Part shown: positions 1 to 5,743 of the stretch, piece after piece | Layout of the letters: the number at the start of each line of letters is the position of its first letter | Numbering within the stretch: position 1 is the stretch's first letter | NCBI GenBank assembly: GCA_937892135.1 | Contig: CALAUK010000011.1 | Location: 1-6,236, forward strand | DNA from: an uncultured Clostridia bacterium | Lineage (GTDB): Bacteria; Bacillota; Clostridia; UBA1381; UMGS1253 | DNA: 6,236 nucleotides | Reading direction: 5' to 3' | The notes under the pieces: generated by a model | Seen by the model: the letters and a program-made list of their open reading frames with translations, nothing else | The model's database searches: none | Told to the model about the DNA's origin: nothing | Made by a program: the position numbers and the translations under genes

Positions 1-1152
1 ATCCTTATAGCTCATATACTTATTTGAAACAACTTCATACGGAGGATATGGCAAAAATCTGTATAAATGTTCATCTGCATTTTTCCTTATCTTTGCTCCC
101 TTAAGCATTTTTAAAAACCCTAACTGAAGCATATCGGGTTTTAGAAAAAACACATCGTCAAACGATTTTTTAAAGGATTGTAAATCTTCATAAGGAAGAC
201 CTGCGATAAGGTCTAAATGAATATGTATGTTTTTATTTTCAGCTAAAGCGAGAACATTTTTTCTCACCTTTTCAAAATCTGTTGTTCGGTTTATTTCTCG
301 TATTGTCTTCTCATTTGTCGACTGAATTCCTATTTCAAGCTGAATTTTTCCCTTTGGTGCACTTTTTAAAAGCTCTATCGTACTCTCTTTTAAGCTGTGC
401 GCTGATATTTCAAAATGAAACAGAGTTTCACCCGTATGCTCTAATATAAAGCTTAAAATCTTGTTTGTGCGCTCTTCGTCAATATTAAACGTTCTGTCAA
501 CAAACTTTACAAGCTTTACACCGCAATCCGAAAAAAGCTTAAGGTCTGAAAAAACACGCGCGAGTGAAAAAAATCTTACTCCCCTCGTAGTTGATGAAAG
601 GCAGAAGCTGCAGTTATAGGGGCAGCCTCGTGAAGTTTCATAATATATAATTTTTCCTTTAAGCTCATCTAAATCGGCTTTCGTATAAAGCCTCGGTAGA
701 GAATCTAAATCAGAAATAAGCTCTGCCTCATTTAAGATAATCTCTTCGCCTTTTCTGTATGCAAGGCCAGATATATTATTATAATCTTCTCCCGAAACAA
801 GTTTTTTAAATGAAATCTCTCCCTCGCCCGAAAGCACCATATCAACAAAAGGATACTTTAGAAGCGTCTCTTTCGGGTCAAAGCTTACCTCTGCGCCCCC
901 AAATAAAATTAAGCTTTCGGGAAAAATCTCCTTTATAGCAGATGCAACTTTACATATAAATTCAATATTCCAAATATAGCATGAAAAAGCAAAAAGTTCT
1001 GCCTCTGTTTCGCAGATTGATTCTATCACCTTTTCGGCTGAATCATTTATAGTAAACTCTTTTACGGTAACTTCTGCCGCTTTTTTTAAACACCTTACAG
1101 AAAGCGAGCTATGAGAGTAGCTGGCATTTACGCCGACAAGACAGGTTTTCAT
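1..1152 (-). CDS. B12-binding domain radical SAM protein, DUF4080-type (C-terminus outside window)
   Basis: The frame opens at an ATG (1150-1152) and runs 384 codons without a stop to the left edge, so the C-terminal part is missing. Residues 1 to about 130 look like a Rossmann-type cobalamin-binding domain: an N-terminal strand (MKTCLVGVNA), a GGAEVS loop at 85-90 and SGEGE at 108-112. The canonical DxHxxG cobalamin motif is not visible. The radical SAM core follows, with RGCPYNCSFC at 175-184 supplying the three iron-sulfur cluster cysteines C177, C181 and C184. Downstream landmarks are VKFVDRTF (about 235-242), EIGIQS (273-278) and HLDLIAGLP (312-320), typical of the B12-binding radical SAM family that carries a C-terminal DUF4080 domain. 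Members are cytoplasmic SAM-dependent enzymes; their substrate is unknown to me. The start is supported by a purine-rich Shine-Dalgarno (AGGAAAGGA) ending 7 bases upstream, 17 bases after the M20 gene. This is probably the last visible gene of the operon. Family assignment is firm; function is not. Confidence 0.9.
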   Translation of the reverse strand, partial: MKTCLVGVNASYSHSSLSVRCLKKAAEVTVKEFTINDSAEKVIESICETEAELFAFSCYIWNIEFICKVASAIKEIFPESLILFGGAEVSFDPKETLLKYPFVDMVLSGEGEISFKKLVSGEDYNNISGLAYRKGEEIILNEAELISDLDSLPRLYTKADLDELKGKIIYYETSRGCPYNCSFCLSSTTRGVRFFSLARVFSDLKLFSDCGVKLVKFVDRTFNIDEERTNKILSFILEHTGETLFHFEISAHSLKESTIELLKSAPKGKIQLEIGIQSTNEKTIREINRTTDFEKVRKNVLALAENKNIHIHLDLIAGLPYEDLQSFKKSFDDVFFLKPDMLQLGFLKMLKGAKIRKNADEHLYRFLPYPPYEVVSNKYMSYKD

Positions 1153-1169
1153 CTTCTTTTCCTTTCCTG

Positions 1170-2339
1170 CTATTTTAAATAAGAAACGCACGCTCCACAA
1201 AGCATAACGGCTCCGTTCAAAAGGCATTTTTCGTCTATATTAAACTTCGCATTGTGCCACGGATAAATGCATTTTTTCTCTTCATTTCTGCAACCTATAT
1301 ATATGTATGATGAGGGAGCTTTTTTTGCAAAATATGAAAAGTCCTCCCCGCCCATAAACGGCTTATCAATTTCCACAACAGAAAAGCCATTTTCTTTTGC
1401 CACTTTTCGCATTATGTCGGTTGCTTTCTTATCATTAATAAGCGGAGGATACATAAAGCGAAAATCAAGCTTACCCTCTGCATTATATTCCTTACAAACA
1501 TCGTTTACACACTTTTTTATTCCCTCATAAAGCTTGTTTCTTACACTTTCGCTCACCGCTCTTGAAGTGCCCTTTATAGTCACTTTATCGGGAATAATAT
1601 TATAAAAATTGCCGCCGTTTATTTCGCCGACAGATATTACTGAAGGCTCGGTCTCTCCCGCCTCAGCGCCAAAATCGATTATTCTTTTAACTACTGTCGC
1701 CGCTACATAAATCGGGTCAATGCACTTTTCGCGATATGCACCGTGACCGCCCTTTCCCGTAATCTCAATATCAAATTCATCGGGAGATGCCATAACAGCG
1801 CCGTCTTTTAAAGCGACCGTGCCCGTCTCATATGCGCTTTCAACGTGAAGCGCAAAGCAGGTGTCTACGCGAGGGTTATCCATAACCCCCTCATTTATCA
1901 TTATTTCAGCTCCGCCCGTTGTTTCCTCAGCGGGCTGAAAAACCAAAACAACATCACCTGAAAGCTCGCCCTTTACTTTGTTTAAAGCCTTTGCTGCCGC
2001 AAGCAATATGCTCACATGAGCGTCATGGCCGCACGCATGCATAACACCCTCGTGGGTTGACTTATAAGAAACCTCTGTTTTCTCTTCAATTGGAAGAGCG
2101 TCCATATCGGCACGAAGAAGCACGCATTTTCCTTTTTTGCCTCCCCTTATAATTGCACGAACTCCCGTTTTTGCAACATTTTCTTCAAAGTCTATATTTT
2201 CCTTTTTAAGCTCACGCTTTATTATTTCAGAGGTTTTAAACTCTGAAAAACCAAGCTCAGGAACAGAGTGTAACTCGCGTCTTAAATTTATTATATATTC
2301 TTCATTTTCTAAAAGTATTTTTTTAATTTTTTCTATCAT
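1170..2339 (-). CDS. M20D-family metallo-amidohydrolase (N-acyl-amino-acid / hippurate hydrolase-like)
   Basis: The product is 389 residues, normal for M20D enzymes, which hydrolyse N-acyl amino acids, hippurate-like conjugates or N-acetyl-diaminopimelate in the cytoplasm using two metal ions. The N-terminal signature RRELHSVPELGF is at 21-32. MHACGHDAH (100-108) carries metal ligands C103 and H105, and PAEE (136-139) carries the catalytic glutamate and a metal ligand. H165 in ALHVE, the dimerisation-domain histidine H199 in GKGGHGA, GGEDFSYF at 330-337 and the last metal histidine H362 in PWHNAKF complete the set. The full catalytic complement suggests an active enzyme, but the substrate cannot be read from the sequence. 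The longest frame begins with a GTG at 2360 inside ligA. I prefer the ATG at 2337-2339 because AGGGTG sits 6 bases upstream and the protein then begins in the family-typical way (MIEKIKKIL). That start lies 5 bases after the ligA stop, suggesting translational coupling. A general amidohydrolase call is safer than naming N-acetyldiaminopimelate deacetylase. Confidence 0.93.
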   Translation of the reverse strand: MIEKIKKILLENEEYIINLRRELHSVPELGFSEFKTSEIIKRELKKENIDFEENVAKTGVRAIIRGGKKGKCVLLRADMDALPIEEKTEVSYKSTHEGVMHACGHDAHVSILLAAAKALNKVKGELSGDVVLVFQPAEETTGGAEIMINEGVMDNPRVDTCFALHVESAYETGTVALKDGAVMASPDEFDIEITGKGGHGAYREKCIDPIYVAATVVKRIIDFGAEAGETEPSVISVGEINGGNFYNIIPDKVTIKGTSRAVSESVRNKLYEGIKKCVNDVCKEYNAEGKLDFRFMYPPLINDKKATDIMRKVAKENGFSVVEIDKPFMGGEDFSYFAKKAPSSYIYIGCRNEEKKCIYPWHNAKFNIDEKCLLNGAVMLCGACVSYLK

Positions 2340-2344
2340 CTCAC

Positions 2345-4330
2345 TCACCCTATTCCACACATATTTTTAAAGGTCTCTTCATCTATAACCGTAACTCCTA
2401 AAGCTATTGCCTTTTCAAGCTTGCTTCCTGCCTCTTCGCCCGCAAGCACGAAGCTTGTCTTCTTTGAAACCGAGCCTGAAACCTTTCCACCGAGGCTTTC
2501 TATAATCTCTTTTGCCTCTTCTCTTTTGTAGGTTGGAAGTGTTCCCGTAAGAACAAAGGTTTTTCCCTCAAATCTTGTATCAGTGCTTTCATTTTCAAGA
2601 TGCTCAAAGTTTATATTTGCGTTTCTTAATCTTTCAACAGATGCTAAATTCTTTTCATCTTTAAAGAAGTTATACACGCTTACTGCCATAATATGACCAA
2701 AATCTTCAACAGCCTCAATCTCTTCAATTTGGGCATCTATAAGTCGGTCCAGGCTCTTAAAGGCTTTTGCAAGGTTTTTTCCTGCTTTTTCGCCAATATG
2801 CCTGATACCTAATGCAAACAAAAGGCGTCCTAAATCATTTTGCTTTGAATTTTCCAAAGCAGAAATAAGATTTTCTGCCGACTTTTCTCCCATTTTATCC
2901 ATTTTAGAAATTTCGTCTTTGTCAAGATAATAAAGGTCTGCCGCGCATTTTATAAGTCCGTTTTCAAGCATTTTATTAATTATTGACGGACCAAGACCGT
3001 CTATATTCATAGCGTTTCTTGAAACAAAATGCTCAATGTGTCGTGCAAGCTGAGCCTTGCAGTCAAGCCCCATACAGCGATACGCCGCTTCACCCTCTTC
3101 TCGTGTTACACAGCTTCCGCACACAGGGCACACCTCAGGCATTTTAAACTCTTTTTCCGAGCCGTCTCTTGCTTCTTTTACAACCTTAACAACCTCAGGA
3201 ATAATATCTCCCGCTTTTTGAATAACAACAGTATCTCCAATGCGGATATCCTTTTCTAAAATGAAATCAAGATTGTGAAGTGTTGCTCTCGAAACTGTGC
3301 TTCCCGCAATAAAAACAGGCTTTAAATCTGCCGCAGGTGTTAAAACGCCCGTTCTTCCCACCTGAATTGAAATGTTTTCAACAACCGTTTTTTTCTGCTC
3401 GGCCGGGAATTTATATGCTAAAGCCCACCTTGGAAATTTTGCCGTTGAACCGATTTCAGCTCTCTTTTCTATATCATTTAGCTTTATAACAGCTCCGTCA
3501 ATATCATATTTTAGGCTTTCTCTTTTTTCGCCGATTTCTTTAACATATTCGTATGCTTTTTCAATGCCTGAAAACACCTTGTTTTCAACAACCTTAAAGC
3601 CAAGGCTTCTTAAAAAATCAAGGCTTTCAGAGTGTGTTTTAAATTCCGTGCCCTCCACCCTCTGAACATTAAAAACAAAAATGTCAAGCTTTCTTTTTGC
3701 GGCAATCTTAGGGTCTAACTGTCTTAAAGAGCCCGCCGCCGCATTTCTCGGGTTTGCAAAGGTAGAAAGTCCCTCTTCCTCGCGTTCTTCGTTAAGTTTA
3801 GCAAAGTCTTTTTTCGATATAAAAACCTCGCCTCTTACTTCAATATAAGGAATTTCTTTTTTAAGCTTCAAGGGAATGCTTTTTATAGTTTTTAAGTTTT
3901 CGGTGACATTTTCTCCGACAACGCCGTCTCCTCTTGTTGAACCGCGGAAAAACTCTCCGTTTCTGTACTCTAACGAAACAGAAAGGCCATCAATTTTAGG
4001 CTCAACATTAAACTCCTCCTCGCCCGAAAAGAAGTCTTTAATGCGCTTTCCGAAGTCAGCTACCTCTTCTTCGTTAAACGCGTCCTGTAAGCTCTCCATA
4101 ACAACCTCGTGCCTTACCTCTTCAAAACCGTCAAGCACCTTTCCGCCTACTCTTTTTGTTGGAGAATCAGAAAGCGCAAACTCAGGATACTTTTCTTCAA
4201 GCTCAGAAAGCTTTCTTAAAAGCATATCATACTCATAGTCTGAAACTGACGGCTCGTCTAAGACATAATATTTATATGAATATTCATTAAGCTCATCCGT
4301 AAGCTTTTTTATTTCCTCTTTAACGCTCAT
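2345..4330 (-). CDS. ligA: NAD-dependent DNA ligase LigA
   Basis: This is the replicative DNA ligase, which seals nicks between Okazaki fragments and in repair, using NAD+ to adenylate its active-site lysine. The product is 661 residues, close to the usual 660-680. Domain Ia carries the NAD+-binding YYVLDEPSVSDYEYD segment (21-35). The adenylation domain has catalytic K112 in EPKIDG, RGEVF (166-170) with E168, DIDGAVIK (276-283) and WALAYKFP (302-309) with K307. The OB fold follows, then a four-cysteine zinc finger at C401, C404, C419 and C424 (an extra cysteine, C407, lies next to it). Helix-hairpin-helix repeats lie at about 430-575, and a C-terminal BRCT domain at about 585-661 contains FVLTGTL. 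All domains are present, so it should be functional. The longest frame begins with a TTG at 4345, but the ATG at 4328-4330 has AGAGGGA upstream and gives the normal N-terminus (MSVKEEIKKL). It lies 16 bases after the DUF1294 gene and 5 bases before the M20 gene. No PcrA-type helicase gene, a common ligA neighbour in Firmicutes, is next to it here. Confidence 0.98.
   Translation of the reverse strand: MSVKEEIKKLTDELNEYSYKYYVLDEPSVSDYEYDMLLRKLSELEEKYPEFALSDSPTKRVGGKVLDGFEEVRHEVVMESLQDAFNEEEVADFGKRIKDFFSGEEEFNVEPKIDGLSVSLEYRNGEFFRGSTRGDGVVGENVTENLKTIKSIPLKLKKEIPYIEVRGEVFISKKDFAKLNEEREEEGLSTFANPRNAAAGSLRQLDPKIAAKRKLDIFVFNVQRVEGTEFKTHSESLDFLRSLGFKVVENKVFSGIEKAYEYVKEIGEKRESLKYDIDGAVIKLNDIEKRAEIGSTAKFPRWALAYKFPAEQKKTVVENISIQVGRTGVLTPAADLKPVFIAGSTVSRATLHNLDFILEKDIRIGDTVVIQKAGDIIPEVVKVVKEARDGSEKEFKMPEVCPVCGSCVTREEGEAAYRCMGLDCKAQLARHIEHFVSRNAMNIDGLGPSIINKMLENGLIKCAADLYYLDKDEISKMDKMGEKSAENLISALENSKQNDLGRLLFALGIRHIGEKAGKNLAKAFKSLDRLIDAQIEEIEAVEDFGHIMAVSVYNFFKDEKNLASVERLRNANINFEHLENESTDTRFEGKTFVLTGTLPTYKREEAKEIIESLGGKVSGSVSKKTSFVLAGEEAGSKLEKAIALGVTVIDEETFKNMCGIG
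2346..2351 (-). promoter_or_regulatory. Shine-Dalgarno of the M20 gene, within the ligA stop region
   Basis: On the minus strand AGGGTG lies 6 bases before the ATG at 2337-2339 and overlaps the last codons and TGA stop of ligA. It decides the M20 start: the upstream GTG (2358-2360) has no comparable sequence at the right distance. The position suggests that ribosomes finishing ligA re-initiate on the M20 gene. Confidence 0.6.
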
Positions 4331-4335
4331 AAAAA

Positions 4336-4342
4336 TCCCTCT
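4336..4342 (-). promoter_or_regulatory. Shine-Dalgarno of ligA
   Basis: On the minus strand AGAGGGA lies 5 bases before the ATG at 4328-4330. It overlaps the region just after the candidate TTG start at 4345, which argues that the TTG is not used and that LigA begins MSVKEE. Confidence 0.7.
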
Positions 4343-4346
4343 CAAT

Positions 4347-4595
4347 TTATAAAATAAACTTTAGTGCCACAGTGTTTAAAACCAAAAACACAGGCATAAG
4401 GCAGGTAAATTTAAGCTTTCTCGTTTTGTGATTAAAAATAAACATAGCACAAAGCCCTCCTGTTGCGCCCATAAAAGCTGAAAGCATAAGAAGAGTGTTT
4501 TCGCTTATTCTACGCCTCTTTTTAACCGAATAAAGCTTGTCTAAAGCAAACATACAAAAAACAAACAAATTGTAAAACAAAAGTACATATATCAT
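4347..4595 (-). CDS. DUF1294 family small membrane protein
   Basis: An 82-residue hydrophobic protein matching the DUF1294 pattern: an N-terminal membrane helix (about 2-17), FALDK at 16-20, a basic RRRISE at 27-32, a second helix (about 34-55) containing the glycine-rich GATGG (43-47), the FNHKTRKLKF block (54-63), then a third helix (about 64-82). The family is small, membrane-embedded and of unknown function, and I do not assign one. The longest frame starts at a GTG 3 bases after the CPBP gene (4625). I prefer the ATG at 4593-4595 because GGGAAG lies 7 bases upstream, the extra 10 residues (including GSGK) are not part of the family pattern, and 82 residues is a typical length. The GTG remains possible. 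It lies 33 bases after the CPBP protease gene and 16 bases before ligA, in the same direction, so it is very likely co-transcribed with both. Confidence 0.85.
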   Translation of the reverse strand: MIYVLLFYNLFVFCMFALDKLYSVKKRRRISENTLLMLSAFMGATGGLCAMFIFNHKTRKLKFTCLMPVFLVLNTVALKFIL

Positions 4596-4602
4596 TTTAC
4601 CA

Positions 4603-4608
4603 CTTCCC
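4603..4608 (-). promoter_or_regulatory. Probable Shine-Dalgarno of the DUF1294 gene
   Basis: On the minus strand GGGAAG lies 7 bases before the ATG at 4593-4595. It is weaker than the sites of ridA and CPBP, but it is the best candidate. The alternative GTG at 4623-4625 has no purine-rich block at proper spacing upstream. Confidence 0.45.
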
Positions 4609-4628
4609 AAAAGATTATACAACACCTT

Positions 4629-5306
4629 TTAGATTACACCAAACAAAATAAAGCCGATTATGTTAATAGCAAAATTTGCGAACATATGAACAAGCCATGA
4701 TGAATATATGTTGTCAAACTTAAAATTAAGATAATTAAATATTAGCCCTCCAAGAAAAAGCCCAATCATAACAAGCAAGAACGGAAAAAGTGAAAACCAC
4801 CCCGTCATAATTGCCACATGGTATAGAGAAAAAACAGCGGCACTGAAAACCGATGCATATTTGACATTCATCACTTCTTTAAGCTTTAAAAACGCAAAAC
4901 CACGGAATAAAAACTCCTCTAAAAAGGAATTTACAAATGCTATGTATGTGGAAACAAAAATAAAATTATTCTTGCTGACGCCGACATTGTTTTCAAGAGC
5001 CTTTGTAATATTCGTAAAATCAAACACTCCTCTTAATGCAAAAAAGGCTGAAAGTATTATAACAAACACCGATATTCCTAATGCAAATGCAATTTTTATT
5101 CCCTTTACGTTTGCGCGGAAAACTCCTTTAATATCCACCTTCTTATCAAAAAGTGCATACAAAAGAGGAAGTGCAAGAAAAAATAAAATCTTCCATGCGG
5201 ATTTAATAAAATAATCAGGCTTTATAAAGCCGTCTATAACTGCCATAATCAAAAAGCAGACTATTGTGACAGACATAATGCCAAACATTCTTTTTTTATC
5301 TTTCAT
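4629..5306 (-). CDS. CPBP family intramembrane glutamic/metalloprotease
   Basis: A 225-residue polytopic membrane protein with about seven hydrophobic segments (roughly 7-25, 38-53, 70-91, 114-137, 149-168, 170-193 and 203-222). The CPBP (CAAX protease and bacteriocin-processing, Abi, Rce1-like) signature is complete: EEFLFRG at 130-136 with the paired glutamates and arginine, FSLYH at 159-163 with its histidine, and HMFAN at 207-211 giving the HxxxN motif. Family members cleave peptides or proteins within the membrane. In bacteria they are implicated in bacteriocin maturation or self-immunity, but no bacteriocin or peptide precursor is visible here, so the substrate is unknown. The ATG at 5304-5306 is preceded by AGGGAG with 8 bases of spacing. 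That ribosome-binding site overlaps the ridA stop codon, so translation of the two is likely linked. The glutamate/histidine set suggests catalytic competence. Confidence 0.93.
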   Translation of the reverse strand: MKDKKRMFGIMSVTIVCFLIMAVIDGFIKPDYFIKSAWKILFFLALPLLYALFDKKVDIKGVFRANVKGIKIAFALGISVFVIILSAFFALRGVFDFTNITKALENNVGVSKNNFIFVSTYIAFVNSFLEEFLFRGFAFLKLKEVMNVKYASVFSAAVFSLYHVAIMTGWFSLFPFLLVMIGLFLGGLIFNYLNFKFDNIYSSWLVHMFANFAINIIGFILFGVI

Positions 5307-5314
5307 ATAACATA

Positions 5315-5320
5315 CTCCCT
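5315..5320 (-). promoter_or_regulatory. Shine-Dalgarno of the CPBP gene, touching the ridA stop
   Basis: On the minus strand AGGGAG lies 8 bases before the ATG at 5304-5306. Its first base is the last base of the ridA TAA stop, which fits coupled translation of ridA and the membrane protease gene. Confidence 0.65.
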
Positions 5321-5700
5321 TAAAGAGCTTGCTTTTCTGCTATTGCCTCAACCTCGATAAGCACATCCTTCGGAAGACGCGAAACCTCAACACACGAGCG
5401 CGCGGGATAAGGCTTAGTAAAATAAGTTTCGTAAATAGCATTCACCTTCGGGAAGTCCTGCATGTCCTTAATAAACACAGTTGTTTTAACCACATTTTCA
5501 ATGCCTGCACCCGATGCCTCAAGCAAATTCTTTAAGTTTTCAAAAACCTGCTTTGCCTGATTTTCAATTCCCGTGAGGATTTCTCCCGTCAAAGGATTTA
5601 CAGGGATTTGCCCCGATGTAAACACCATATTGTTTGTTACAATAGCTTGCGAATACGGTCCTATCGCCTCTGGCGCTTTATTTGTTTTAACCTCGTTCAT
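5320..5700 (-). CDS. ridA: RidA family reactive intermediate/imine deaminase
   Basis: A 126-residue protein of the YjgF/YER057c/UK114 family, which hydrolyses reactive enamines and imines (such as 2-aminoacrylate released by PLP-dependent serine/threonine dehydratases) and so protects PLP enzymes. It is cytoplasmic and forms trimers. Family landmarks are KAPEAIGPYSQA (8-19) with Y16, TSGQIPVNPLTGE (28-40), VVKTTVFIKDM (70-80) and YPARSCVEV (98-106), with R101 and C103 matching the substrate-binding Arg105 and Cys107 of E. coli RidA. RLPKDVLIEVEAIA ends the fold, and E116 matches E. coli Glu120. The loop before the arginine is about three residues shorter than in E. coli. The active site looks intact, making true RidA activity likely. 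The ATG at 5698-5700 has a strong AAGGAG 8 bases upstream. It lies 43 bases after the Rpn-family gene and 13 bases before the CPBP gene, and may be the first gene of the operon, although I found no convincing promoter in the 43-base gap. Confidence 0.96.
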   Translation of the reverse strand: MNEVKTNKAPEAIGPYSQAIVTNNMVFTSGQIPVNPLTGEILTGIENQAKQVFENLKNLLEASGAGIENVVKTTVFIKDMQDFPKVNAIYETYFTKPYPARSCVEVSRLPKDVLIEVEAIAEKQAL

Positions 5701-5708
5701 TTTTCTTT

Positions 5709-5714
5709 CTCCTT
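5709..5714 (-). promoter_or_regulatory. Strong Shine-Dalgarno of ridA in a pure purine tract
   Basis: On the minus strand AAGGAG lies 8 bases before the ridA ATG. It sits in an uninterrupted run of 21 purines (5701-5721). This is the best ribosome-binding site in the window, consistent with high expression of ridA. The 43-base gap it sits in holds no hairpin and no clear terminator for the upstream Rpn-family gene. Confidence 0.75.
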
Positions 5715-5743
5715 TTCTTTTGTCTTATTTTTTTCAAAACTTA

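Noticed and set aside
4629..5306. Reading the CPBP protein as part of a bacteriocin or immunity cluster.
   Set aside because: No leader-like peptide, transporter or regulator is nearby; the neighbours are housekeeping genes.
5701..5743. The T-rich plus strand after the Rpn-family stop, considered as a terminator.
   Set aside because: No inverted repeat precedes the run. On the transcribed minus strand it reads as purine-rich leader with the ridA Shine-Dalgarno, not as a hairpin followed by U residues.
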